In this document: one piece after another, positions 18,411-26,672 of the stretch
How positions within the stretch are numbered: the stretch's first letter is position 1
Layout: each line of letters starts with the position of its first letter
NCBI RefSeq assembly: GCF_042643355.1
Contig: NZ_JBHRSS010000003.1
Span: 1,302,001-1,366,000, forward strand
Origin: Salinisphaera aquimarina
Lineage (GTDB): Bacteria; Pseudomonadota; Gammaproteobacteria; Nevskiales; Salinisphaeraceae
Length of the DNA stretch: 64,000 nt
Reading direction: 5' to 3'
Program-made: the position numbers and the translations under genes
Notes under the pieces: model-generated
Seen by the model: only the letters and a program-made list of their open reading frames with translations
Databases searched by the model: none
Told to the model about the DNA's origin: nothing

Positions 18411-18589
18411 CGCGCAGGCATGACGCGAGTTATGACACTATCGCCGCATTGATCATGATCACGGGCCTCTGCTATTGATGGGGGCTGTGATGCGATCCGA
18501 TGGGCGATCGCCCGCCAGATACAATGCGCGCCGCGAACAGGGGATATCGTCGCGGCCGCCATATTTCGATCAAACAACGAGGTGAACTC

Positions 18590-19735
18590 ATGTCAAACCG
18601 TGCCTTTATCTGGGCCGCGACGATTGCATTGTCGGGTCTGCTGCTTGCCGGTTGCGGCAGCAACGAAAACGACAACGACGGCGCCGGCGATGCGTCATCG
18701 AGCTCGGCGGATGCCACCAGCAGCGATGCCACCAGTAGCGCCGACGCCGGCAGCGCCGATGCCGGCACTGAGCCGGTCAACCTGATCTTCGGCACCGGCG
18801 GCACCTCGGGCAGCTATTACCCGATTGGCGGCGCGCTCAAGAAGGTGTTCGAGGACAGCGACCAGGTCAAGAACGTGCAGGTGGTGTCCACCGGTGCATC
18901 GGTGCAGAACATCAACAACATCGAGGACGGCACCAATCAGATGGCGCTGGTCATGAGCGATGTGGCGTTCGATGCCATCAACGGCAAGAACCAGTTCGAG
19001 GGCCGCAAGGCCGATATCAAGACCATTGCCGGTCTGTATCCGAACGTGGTCCAGATCGTGGCTACCGCCAACAGCGGCATCACCAGCGTTGCCGACATGA
19101 AGGGCAAGCGTATCGGTGTGGGCAAGGTCGGCTCCGGCGTGGAGCAGAGCGCCAAGAAGGTGCTCGAAGCCGCCGGCATGAGCTATGACGACCTCGGCCA
19201 GGTCAGCCACACCGGCTATGCCGACAGTGTGACCGGTATGAGCAACGGCAATATCGACGCCGCATTCTTCACCTCCGGCGTGCCCAATTCCAGCATCACC
19301 GGGCTGATGCAGAATACCGACGTCACCTTCGTCAACGTCGACGGCGATACCGCCAGCAAGCTGCTGGAGAAATATCCGTACTACGAGAAGTTCGAGATCC
19401 CGGCCAGCGCGCCCGAGCGTTACGACCTGGACAAGGCCGTCAACACGGTGGCGATCCGCAACATCCTGATCGTGCCCGCGTCGATGGACGACGCCGTCGC
19501 CAAGGATCTGGCCAAGCGGTTCTACGATTATCTGGGCACCGACAAGGTATCGGTCGGCGCGCTCAAGACGTTCGATCGCAGCACCATGGGCAAGGATCTG
19601 GTCGTGCCGCTGGCGCCGGGCGCCGAGTCGTTCTACAAGAACATGGGCGACAGTGGTGACACGTCGGATCAGAAAGCCGGGGACAGCGGCGACGACGCCG
19701 GGTCGTCGGAATCCGGCGACGCCCAGGCCGGCTGA
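18590..19735 (+). CDS. TAXI-family TRAP transporter solute receptor (lipoprotein)
   Basis: Substrate-binding protein of a TRAP transporter, 381 aa. The N-terminus ends in a lipobox, LLLAGC, so the mature protein begins with a lipidated Cys23 followed by a 35-residue Ser/Asp/Ala-rich linker. The binding domain starts with NLIFGTGGTSGSYYPIGGALKKV, diagnostic of the TAXI subtype, and continues through MKGKRIGVGKVGSGVEQSA. The C-terminal 30 residues are another acidic Gly/Ser/Asp segment. A clear GAGGTGAACTC box precedes ATG 18590. Permease genes follow immediately. TAXI receptors bind glutamate or other small carboxylates in known cases; the ligand here is unknown. Lipid anchoring is unusual for a Gram-negative TRAP receptor. 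Confidence 0.92.
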   Translation: MSNRAFIWAATIALSGLLLAGCGSNENDNDGAGDASSSSADATSSDATSSADAGSADAGTEPVNLIFGTGGTSGSYYPIGGALKKVFEDSDQVKNVQVVSTGASVQNINNIEDGTNQMALVMSDVAFDAINGKNQFEGRKADIKTIAGLYPNVVQIVATANSGITSVADMKGKRIGVGKVGSGVEQSAKKVLEAAGMSYDDLGQVSHTGYADSVTGMSNGNIDAAFFTSGVPNSSITGLMQNTDVTFVNVDGDTASKLLEKYPYYEKFEIPASAPERYDLDKAVNTVAIRNILIVPASMDDAVAKDLAKRFYDYLGTDKVSVGALKTFDRSTMGKDLVVPLAPGAESFYKNMGDSGDTSDQKAGDSGDDAGSSESGDAQAG

Positions 19736-19791
19736 TCCGGCGCCATGGCGATCGCAGCGCCTGACCGCGTCGCGTAGCCGACGCCGGTGCC

Positions 19792-20292
19792 GTGAAGCGG
19801 CCCGTTATTGCGCTGGTGGCGGGTGTCGTCGTGGCACTCGTCGCCGCGCTCTGCTGGCCGCAGCCCTGGCTGCTGGTCAGTCGAGGCGATGCGCTGCGGT
19901 ACGCGTTTCGCGGCGGCGACGGCACGCATTTTTCGCTGCGCTGGACCCACTCGGTCGAGGAAGAGGACTGGATCGAGGAGTTCGCGGTGCGTGATCAGGC
20001 GATCGAGATCGTTGCCACCCGCTTCAAGACGTTTGGCGCCGGCGTGCCCGCCCACGCCGGGCGCGCGACCACGCTGGAGAATGGCTGGGTCGTGATGCGC
20101 GGTATCGACCGCGTGGTCGACCCGCTGGCGGTGCAGGCGGCGAGTGCCGAGCATTATCGAATGCGCTATGGCGGCCGCTGGTTCCTGCTGTCCAAGCCCG
20201 GCAGCGAGCCGATTCTGAGTTTTTCCAACACGCGTGCCCCGCTGTACCGCGTCGCCGGTGCCCTGTGGCGCGGCTGGCGCCTCCAATCCTGA
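19792..20292 (+). CDS. DUF1850 protein of TAXI-TRAP system
   Basis: A 166-residue protein with one N-terminal membrane segment (PVIALVAGVVVALVAALCW) and a short beta-rich periplasmic domain containing FSLRWTHSVEEEDWIEEFAV and GIDRVVDPLAVQAAS. This is the DUF1850 pattern, found almost only between TAXI receptors and fused TRAP permeases. The role is unknown; a structural or ligand-handling accessory is inferred. It starts with GTG at 19792, 56 bp after the receptor stop, and ends 7 bp before the permease start, so it is in the same operon. Confidence 0.8.
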   Translation: MKRPVIALVAGVVVALVAALCWPQPWLLVSRGDALRYAFRGGDGTHFSLRWTHSVEEEDWIEEFAVRDQAIEIVATRFKTFGAGVPAHAGRATTLENGWVVMRGIDRVVDPLAVQAASAEHYRMRYGGRWFLLSKPGSEPILSFSNTRAPLYRVAGALWRGWRLQS

Positions 20293-20299
20293 CTAATCT

Positions 20300-22501
20300 A
20301 TGAGCCAATCCCAGGACACCGGCGTTACCGTCGAACCCGAAATCGCCTCCCGCGAGACGCTGGAGAAATACGATCGCGAAAGCGTGGTGCGCGACGGTCT
20401 GCCGCGGGGCGTGATGAGCTTCGTGACCGTGGTCTGTGTGCTACTGGCGCTGTTTCATCTGTACACGTCGTTCTCCGGGCCGCTGGTGGACGTGGTCCAG
20501 CGCAGCATCCATCTCTACGTGCTGCTCGGTCTGACCTTCGTGCTCTATCCGCTGACCAAGAAAAGCGCGCGCGATCGCGTGCCCTGGGCGGACGTGCTGT
20601 TCGCGGTGGCGGCCTTCGCGATCGGCTGCTACATGGTGTTCGCCTCGGATCGGGTGATCATGTCGGCGGGGCGTATCAACACCCTCGACATGTGGGTCGG
20701 GCTGGCCGCGCTGCTGCTGGTCATCGACGCTGCCCGCCGGGTCACCGGCTGGGGCCTGCCGGGTCTGGCGGCGATCTTTCTGGCCTACGGCTTCTACGCC
20801 AAGCTGTCGCTGTATCCGGAGTGGAGCCAGGCCATCGTACTGGCCACCACCCGCCAGATCGTGTCGCATCTGGTGTATATCACCGAAGGGCTGCTGGGTA
20901 CCGCGATCGCGGTCTCGGCCAGCTATATCATTCTGTTCATCCTGTTCGGCGCGTTTCTGGTCAAGTCCGGGCTGGGGCAGCTGTTCAACGATCTGGCCCT
21001 GACCCTGGCCGGGCCCTCGCGTGGCGGGCCGGCGAAGGTGGCGGTGATCGCCAGTGGGTTTCTGGGTTCGATCAACGGGTCCGCGATCGCCAACGTGGTC
21101 ACCACCGGCGCGTTCACCATTCCGCTGATGAAGCGCACCGGCTACAAGGCCAATTTCGCCGGCGCTGTCGAGGCGGCGTCCAGCGTGGGTGGCCAGATCC
21201 TGCCGCCGATCATGGGGGCGGCCGCCTTCATCATGGCCGAGGTGCTGGGCGTGGCCTATACCCAGGTCATGCTTGCCGGCATCATCCCGGCGCTGCTGTT
21301 CTATCTGGGTATTCTGTTCCAGGTGCACCTGCGCGCGCTGCGCAATGGGCTGTCGGGCATTCCCCGCTCCGAGTTGACGCCACTCAAGGACGTTATGCTC
21401 AAGCGCGGCCATCTGCTGGTGCCGATGGTCATTCTGCTGTGGTTGATCTTCGACGGCCGCGCGCCGTTCTTCGCTGCGTTCTGGTCGATCGCGGCGACCA
21501 TTCTCATCTGCGGCACGCGTCGTCTCGTGGTCGGCCTGACCGTGATACTCGCCGCACTCATCTTCGAGCCGCAGATCATGGCGTTCTTCGATGGCCGCGC
21601 GGTGCCCGGCGTTTCCGACAGCCGCCTGTGGCTGTTCGCGATCATCGCGCTGCCGGTGGCGATCAACGCGATCCGCTCGCGTCTGCCGGTGGAATCCGAA
21701 ATCATGGATATTGCCGATTGTCGCGATGCGATGGTGGAAGGCGTGCGCAACTCCATCCCGGTGGCGATCGCCTGCGGCGCGGTCGGCATCATCGTCGGCA
21801 TCGCAACGCTCACCGGCATCGCGCTCGATGCCGCCGATGCGGTGGTCAGTCTCGGCCAGGCGATCCCCTCCGAGATGGTGCGCCTGCTGGTCACGCTCGC
21901 GTTGACAATGGGCGCGTCGATCGTGCTCGGCATGGGCCTGCCGAGTATTCCCTGCTACATCATCACCTCGACCATGGCCGCGCCGATCCTGCTGAACCTG
22001 CCGTTGTTTCGCGAACTGGCGGGTAGCAACGACACGGCCATCTTCGTGGCCCATATGTTCGTGTTCTATTTCGGCATCTTCGCCAACCTGACGCCGCCGG
22101 TCGCACTGGCCGCCTACGCCGGTGCGGGCATCTCCGGCGGCTCCCCCAATGCCACCGGCATCCAGGCAATGAAGCTCGCCATTGCCGGCTTCGTCGTGCC
22201 GTATATGTTCGTGTTCGCCCACAGCATGCTCATGATCGATGCCACCTGGCTCAGCGTCGCCACGGTCGCGGCCACCGGCGTGGTCGGCGTGCTGCTGCTC
22301 GCGATCGCGGTGGAAGGCTATCTGCGCGCGGAGCTGAACGTGTTCTGGCGGCTACTCGCGCTCGTCGGTGCGCTGGCGCTGATCTATCCGGGTTGGGTCA
22401 GCGACAGTGTGGGGGGCGCGATCGCCGTATTGCTGTTTCTGGTCGGCCGGCCCACGTCGCCGCCCGGGCGCGCGGCAACGCCTACCGCCTCGGCCGGCTA
22501 G
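20300..22501 (+). CDS. TRAP transporter permease, fused small and large subunits (TAXI type)
   Basis: A 733-residue integral membrane protein that uses a sodium or proton gradient to import the ligand delivered by the receptor upstream. The N-terminal four helices (about 40-150) correspond to the DctQ-like subunit fused to the roughly 12-helix DctM-like domain. DctM markers include AVSASYIILFILFGAFLVKSGLG, ASGFLGSINGSAIANVVTTG, SSVGGQILPPIMGAAAFIMAE and GMGLPSIPCYIITSTM. The family is certain. The final 19 bp overlap, tail to tail, the DMT transporter gene on the other strand. The whole TRAP operon is receptor, DUF1850, permease. Confidence 0.94.
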   Translation: MSQSQDTGVTVEPEIASRETLEKYDRESVVRDGLPRGVMSFVTVVCVLLALFHLYTSFSGPLVDVVQRSIHLYVLLGLTFVLYPLTKKSARDRVPWADVLFAVAAFAIGCYMVFASDRVIMSAGRINTLDMWVGLAALLLVIDAARRVTGWGLPGLAAIFLAYGFYAKLSLYPEWSQAIVLATTRQIVSHLVYITEGLLGTAIAVSASYIILFILFGAFLVKSGLGQLFNDLALTLAGPSRGGPAKVAVIASGFLGSINGSAIANVVTTGAFTIPLMKRTGYKANFAGAVEAASSVGGQILPPIMGAAAFIMAEVLGVAYTQVMLAGIIPALLFYLGILFQVHLRALRNGLSGIPRSELTPLKDVMLKRGHLLVPMVILLWLIFDGRAPFFAAFWSIAATILICGTRRLVVGLTVILAALIFEPQIMAFFDGRAVPGVSDSRLWLFAIIALPVAINAIRSRLPVESEIMDIADCRDAMVEGVRNSIPVAIACGAVGIIVGIATLTGIALDAADAVVSLGQAIPSEMVRLLVTLALTMGASIVLGMGLPSIPCYIITSTMAAPILLNLPLFRELAGSNDTAIFVAHMFVFYFGIFANLTPPVALAAYAGAGISGGSPNATGIQAMKLAIAGFVVPYMFVFAHSMLMIDATWLSVATVAATGVVGVLLLAIAVEGYLRAELNVFWRLLALVGALALIYPGWVSDSVGGAIAVLLFLVGRPTSPPGRAATPTASAG

Positions 22502-23456
22502 TCTCTCGGGCGCGGCGTTTGCCCGGTACGCTGACCAGAACGACCCCGGCGATGATGGCCACGCCGCCGGCGATGAAATTCCAGGTCAGCGGATCGCCGA
22601 GCAGCAGGGCGCCGAAGGCCACGCCGAACACCGGCGACAGGAACGAGAATACGCCCAGGCGCGAGGCCAGGTAACGGCGCAGCAGCGCGAACCAGAGCAG
22701 CAGCACGCCGAAGGCGATGCCCAGCGTCTGAAAGGTCATGCTGGCGATGACGGCGGGGGTGATCTGGATCGACGCCATGTCGCCCAGCAGCACGGCGATG
22801 GTCAGTAGCGCGAAGGCCGCGATGCTCAACTGATAGGACAGGGTCAATACCGGGCGTTCTTCGGACAGTCGCGTCGTGCGGATGACCACCGTGGTCGCGG
22901 CCCAGCCCAGTCCGGCCATCGTACCCAGGAGATCGCCGATGATCAGATCGGGCACGGGCGGGCCGCCCACGCTCGATCCGGTCGGCGCCATCGCACAGAC
23001 GATGCCGGTGAAAGCGATGGCGATGCCGGTCCAGTGGCGCAGCGTGAGCTGCTCACCGGGCACCAGAAAATGCAGCCCGAGCGCGGCGAATACCGGCGCG
23101 GTGTAGAGAAACACCGACATATGCGATGCGGTCGTAAAACCCAGCCCCAGTGCCACGAAGCAGAATTCGCTGGCAAAGCCGATGCCGACCGCCACACCCG
23201 GCCAGAACACCGCGCGCGCGTCTGCGATACGCACGCCGCGCATATAAGCCACGGCAATCACCAGCAGCGCGGCCAGCAGGGAGCGAATCCCGATCTGGGC
23301 GAGCGGCGTGATATCGGCGGCGACCCACTTGATCGCGACCTGTTGCAGACCGAGGGCGAGACAGAACACCAGCATCAGCAGGCTGCCCTGCATGTCCAGG
23401 GCCCGGCGGGCGACGACGGGTGTGACGGGTGCGGTGGTGGCCGAGGCGTATGCCAT
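22482..23456 (-). CDS. EamA/DMT-family transporter
   Basis: A ten-helix drug/metabolite transporter with two EamA repeats: the first from GSLLMLVFCLALGLQQVAIKW, the second from GDLLGTMAGLGWAATTVVIRT, ending with SFLSPVFGVAFGALLLGDPL and a basic tail. Members export amino acids, nucleosides or other metabolites; the substrate is unknown. The start is uncertain: a GTG at 23498 would add 14 residues but falls inside an inverted repeat (23493-23509) that looks like a LysR operator, so I prefer ATG 23456 (AYASATTAPV); neither has a good ribosome site. It is divergent from the LysR gene, a classic regulator-target arrangement, and overlaps the TRAP permease 3' end. Confidence 0.85.
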   Translation of the reverse strand: MAYASATTAPVTPVVARRALDMQGSLLMLVFCLALGLQQVAIKWVAADITPLAQIGIRSLLAALLVIAVAYMRGVRIADARAVFWPGVAVGIGFASEFCFVALGLGFTTASHMSVFLYTAPVFAALGLHFLVPGEQLTLRHWTGIAIAFTGIVCAMAPTGSSVGGPPVPDLIIGDLLGTMAGLGWAATTVVIRTTRLSEERPVLTLSYQLSIAAFALLTIAVLLGDMASIQITPAVIASMTFQTLGIAFGVLLLWFALLRRYLASRLGVFSFLSPVFGVAFGALLLGDPLTWNFIAGGVAIIAGVVLVSVPGKRRARETSRPRR

Positions 23457-23492
23457 CGTAGTGCTGCGGTCGGTAACAGAAGGCGCATAGTG

Positions 23493-23509
23493 GAGCACCG
23501 CGCGTGCTC
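23493..23509. promoter_or_regulatory. Inverted repeat in LysR/DMT divergent region
   Basis: GAGCAC (23493-23498), 5-nt spacer CGCGC, GTGCTC (23504-23509): a perfect 6-5-6 dyad in the spacer between the divergent LysR regulator and DMT exporter genes. Position and shape fit a LysR-type operator, but the identity of the binding protein is inferred. Confidence 0.45.
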
Positions 23510-23554
23510 GCGGGCAAACGATTAAACTGACCGGCGAGGCTCAGGAAAACTCAT

Positions 23555-24508
23555 GTGATGGACGAACGGCTTCCACTGAACGCACTGCGGGCATTCGCGG
23601 CCGCCGCGCGCCACGAGAGCTTCAAGAGCGCGGCCGGGGAACTGCATGTCACCGCCGGTGCGATCAGCCGCCAGGTCAAGCAGTTGGAGCAGCATCTGGG
23701 CATACCGCTGTTCGAACGCCAGGCCCATGGCGTGCGGCTCAACACGCGTGGACAACGTCTGGCCAGCGCCGTCGATGACGCCCTCGACGATATGGCCGCT
23801 GCCTACACCGCCGCGCGCGGCGATCGCGCCGCCAGCCGGCTCACCGTCAGCGCGCCGCCGTCGTTCATCCAGCACTGGCTGCTGCCGCGGCTGGCCGAGT
23901 TCGAAGCTCAGTACGCGGACGTGGAGATTGCGCTCGATGCCAGCCAGCGGCTCACCGCGCCCGAGTGGCACGGCGACGGCGCGCGTCTGGCGATTCGCTA
24001 TGGCCGCGGGCCCTGGTCCGGTGTGCGCACGGTCAAGCTGCTCGATGACATGCTGTTTCCGGTGTGTGCGCCGCGGCTGCTGGCGCAGGGGCCGCCGCTG
24101 CACACGCCGGCGGACCTGGCCGGCCATCGGCTGCTGCATGTGGCCTGGCGATCGGCGACAAACAGGGCGTTTCCGGGCTGGCGTGAATGGCTCGACGCTG
24201 CCGGTGCGCCCCAGGTCGACGCCAGTGCGGGCCAGCGTTATTCGCTGTTCGGGCTGGCCCTGGATCAGGCCATCGCGGGCCGCGGGGTCGCGCTGGCGAG
24301 CAGCGTGGTGGTGGCCGATCGTCTGGCCAGCGGGGTGCTGGTGGCGCCGTTCGACCCCCAGACCGCCATGGCGTCACCGTGTATCTATGACCTGCTGTTG
24401 CCGCTGGAGGGCGAGGCGCCCGCGCCGGCGCGCGCCTTCATCGACTGGCTGATCGGCGAGGTCGAGGCGTTCGGCGTGACCGACCCGGTGATGGCGTATC
24501 GGAGCTAG
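23555..24508 (+). CDS. LysR-family transcriptional regulator, GcvA-like
   Basis: A 317-residue LysR regulator. The N-terminal winged helix-turn-helix is LNALRAFAAAARHESFKSAAGELHVTAGAISRQVKQLEQHLG, very like GcvA/AmpR members. The co-inducer domain begins about residue 90 (LTVSAPPSFIQHWLLPRL) and includes LAIRYGRGPWSGV and ALDQAIAGRGVALASSVVV. It is divergent from the DMT transporter, with a dyad in the shared spacer, so it most likely controls that exporter and itself. Start codon: GTG 23555 is 8 nt from AGGA, ATG 23558 is 11 nt from it; the difference is one residue. Confidence 0.92.
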   Translation: MMDERLPLNALRAFAAAARHESFKSAAGELHVTAGAISRQVKQLEQHLGIPLFERQAHGVRLNTRGQRLASAVDDALDDMAAAYTAARGDRAASRLTVSAPPSFIQHWLLPRLAEFEAQYADVEIALDASQRLTAPEWHGDGARLAIRYGRGPWSGVRTVKLLDDMLFPVCAPRLLAQGPPLHTPADLAGHRLLHVAWRSATNRAFPGWREWLDAAGAPQVDASAGQRYSLFGLALDQAIAGRGVALASSVVVADRLASGVLVAPFDPQTAMASPCIYDLLLPLEGEAPAPARAFIDWLIGEVEAFGVTDPVMAYRS

Positions 24509-24617
24509 GGCGGGCTGCCCCGGCAAGGCCTGGCGTTGTAGCATGGGCGTCCTGCAAGCGATCAGGCGCTGTGCGTTCGGCTGTCCGCGCGCGCCCCACC
24601 CGAGGAACGAGCCGACC

Positions 24618-25250
24618 ATGGATGAAAACGTCACCGTTATCGACCACCCGCTGATCGCACACAAGCTTACCCTGATGCGGCGCAAGAATTCGTCGACCCA
24701 GAAATTCCGCAGTCTGCTGCGCGAGGTCGCGCATCTGCTGACCTACGAGATCACCCGCGATCTGGAATTGACCAGCGAACATATCGAAACGCCGCTACAG
24801 GAAATGGAGGCGCCGGTGCTGGCCGGCAAGAAGCTGTGCTTCGTGTCGATCCTGCGCGCCGGCAACGGCTTGCTCGAAGGCATGGTCGAGCTCATGCCCT
24901 CGGCGCGTGTCGGCCATATCGGCATGTACCGCGACCCGAAGACGCTGCAGGCGGTGGAGTATTACTCCAAGGTGCCGGGCGATATCGACGAACGCCGGGT
25001 GATCGTGGTCGATCCGATGCTGGCGACCGGCAACTCCGCGATCGCGGCACTCACGCATCTGAAGAAGCTGGGGGCGAAGAACTTGAAGTTCCTGTGTCTG
25101 CTGGCCGCGCCCGAAGGCGTGAAGGCGCTGCGCGAAGCGCACCCCGACGTGCCGGTATTCACGGCGGCGATCGACGAGCGCCTGGACGATCACGGCTATA
25201 TCCGCCCCGGTCTGGGCGATGCCGGCGACCGGATGTACGGCACCAAGTAG
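24618..25250 (+). CDS. upp: Uracil phosphoribosyltransferase
   Basis: Salvages uracil with PRPP to UMP in the cytoplasm. The 210-aa length is that of the family. The sequence contains VIDHPLIAHKLTLMRRKNSST, the PRPP loop VVDPMLATGNSA with the Asp-Pro-Met-Leu-Ala-Thr-Gly core, and the uracil-binding C-terminus HGYIRPGLGDAGDRMYGTK. ATG 24618 matches the usual start and follows a GAGGAACGAG stretch. It is followed after 86 bp by the uracil permease gene, as in many bacteria, forming a uracil uptake and salvage pair. Confidence 0.96.
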   Translation: MDENVTVIDHPLIAHKLTLMRRKNSSTQKFRSLLREVAHLLTYEITRDLELTSEHIETPLQEMEAPVLAGKKLCFVSILRAGNGLLEGMVELMPSARVGHIGMYRDPKTLQAVEYYSKVPGDIDERRVIVVDPMLATGNSAIAALTHLKKLGAKNLKFLCLLAAPEGVKALREAHPDVPVFTAAIDERLDDHGYIRPGLGDAGDRMYGTK

Positions 25251-25336
25251 CCGACGCGCTTCATGCATGGATAAATCGCGCGCTGCACCGTCGCGTGCTG
25301 CCGCGGTCAAATTCGGGATTCAAGGGGAGTTCATAC

Positions 25337-26608
25337 ATGGCCCAAGCCATGCACGACGGTGAGCCCACGGCCTACCGGCTGCGCCTTCGAGACGGCCTGC
25401 TCGGAGCACAGATGCTGTTCGTGGCCTTCGGCTCGCTGGTGCTGGTGCCCTTGCTTACCGGCCTGGATCCCAACGTGGCGCTGTTCACGGCCGGGCTCGG
25501 CACGCTGGTCTTCCAGGTGGTCACGCGCGGCCGGGTGCCGGTCTTTCTGGCCTCGTCGTTCGCCTTCATCGCGCCGATCCTCTACGGCGTCCAGACCTGG
25601 GGCATTCCTGGCACGCTGTGCGGGCTGATGGCCGCCGGCGGCGTCTATATCCTGATCAGTCTGCTGATTCGCTGGCGCGGCGTGGGCGTGATCACGCGCC
25701 TGCTGCCGCCGGTCGTCACCGGGCCGGTGATCATGGTCATCGGCCTGATTCTGGCGCCGGTCGCGGTCAATCTGGCGATGGGGCTCGACGGCAACGGCGA
25801 GACCGTGCTGGTCGACCCGGTGCCGGCGATGATCGTTTCATTCGTGGCGCTGACAGTCACCGTCGGCGTGTCGCTGCTGGCGCGCGGTTTCATGTCGCTG
25901 GTGCCGATTCTCTCCGGTGTCTTTGTGGGCTATCTCGCCAGCCTGCCATTCGGGCTGGTGGATTTCTCGGGCGTGGCCGCGGCACCCTGGTTCGCCGCCC
26001 CGGATTTCGTATTCCCGGAATGGAACTGGCAGGCGATTCTGTTCATGGTGCCGGTGGCGATTGCGCCGGCAATCGAACACTTCGGCGACATCGTCGCCAT
26101 CCGCTCGGTGACCGGCAAGGATTACCTCAAGGATCCGGGTATCGATCGGACCATGCTCGGCGACGGGCTGGCCACGTCGCTGGCGGCCATGCTCGGCGGG
26201 CCGCCGAACACCACCTATTCGGAAGTTACCGGCGCGGTCACGCTCACGCGCGCCTTCAATCCGGCGCTGATGACCTGGGCCGCGGGCTTTGCCATCGTGT
26301 TCGCCTTCGTCGGCAAGCTCGGGGCGCTGCTGGCGAGCATTCCCACGCCGGTGATGGGTGGCATCATCATCCTGTTGTTCGGCGCGATCATCGTGGTCGG
26401 CATGAACAGCCTGGTGAAGTCGGGCGAGGATCTGTCCGAGCCGCGCAATATGGCGATCGTCGGTCTGATTCTGGTCACCGGCATCGGCGGCCTGAGTTTC
26501 TCCGCGGGCGAATTCACGCTGGAAGGAATTGCCCTGGCCGGTGTACTGGGCGTGCTGCTCAATCTGGTGTTGCCACGGGCTCGCTCACGGCGGGATCGGG
26601 GCGGCTGA
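25337..26608 (+). CDS. uraA: Uracil permease (NCS2 family)
   Basis: Proton-coupled uracil importer of 423 aa with the 14-segment NCS2 fold. The substrate-site residues known from E. coli UraA can be seen: the Glu and His of IAPAIEHFGDI (TM8), and the Glu in PNTTYSEVTGAV (TM10). The N-terminal GAQMLFVAFGSLVLVPLLTGLDPNVALF segment is typical. ATG 25337 has a strong AAGGGGAG box. It lies directly downstream of upp and supplies its substrate. It ends 6 bp before the palindrome that precedes the monooxygenase gene. Confidence 0.94.
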   Translation: MAQAMHDGEPTAYRLRLRDGLLGAQMLFVAFGSLVLVPLLTGLDPNVALFTAGLGTLVFQVVTRGRVPVFLASSFAFIAPILYGVQTWGIPGTLCGLMAAGGVYILISLLIRWRGVGVITRLLPPVVTGPVIMVIGLILAPVAVNLAMGLDGNGETVLVDPVPAMIVSFVALTVTVGVSLLARGFMSLVPILSGVFVGYLASLPFGLVDFSGVAAAPWFAAPDFVFPEWNWQAILFMVPVAIAPAIEHFGDIVAIRSVTGKDYLKDPGIDRTMLGDGLATSLAAMLGGPPNTTYSEVTGAVTLTRAFNPALMTWAAGFAIVFAFVGKLGALLASIPTPVMGGIIILLFGAIIVVGMNSLVKSGEDLSEPRNMAIVGLILVTGIGGLSFSAGEFTLEGIALAGVLGVLLNLVLPRARSRRDRGG

Positions 26609-26613
26609 ATAAA

Positions 26614-26635
26614 TTTGACATTGATCAATGTCAAA
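26614..26635. promoter_or_regulatory. Perfect 22-bp palindrome upstream of monooxygenase gene
   Basis: TTTGACATTGA (26614-26624) is followed without spacer by its exact reverse complement TCAATGTCAAA (26625-26635). It sits in an A+T-rich island between the uracil permease stop and the monooxygenase start (26673), and TTGACA within it could act as a -35 element. It also reads as two overlapping CRP/FNR-superfamily-like sites (TTGAC-N4-ATCAA and TTGAT-N4-GTCAA). Either a TetR-type repressor or an FNR/DNR-type regulator could bind; no such regulator gene is adjacent. Confidence 0.7.
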
Positions 26636-26672
26636 GTTTTACTGGGCCAAATAGCAACGCCCGGAAGAACTC

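Noticed and set aside
18450..18461. 12-bp palindrome TGATCATGATCA upstream of the TRAP receptor
   Set aside because: Short and built of overlapping GATC/ATGAT units; too likely by chance to call an operator.
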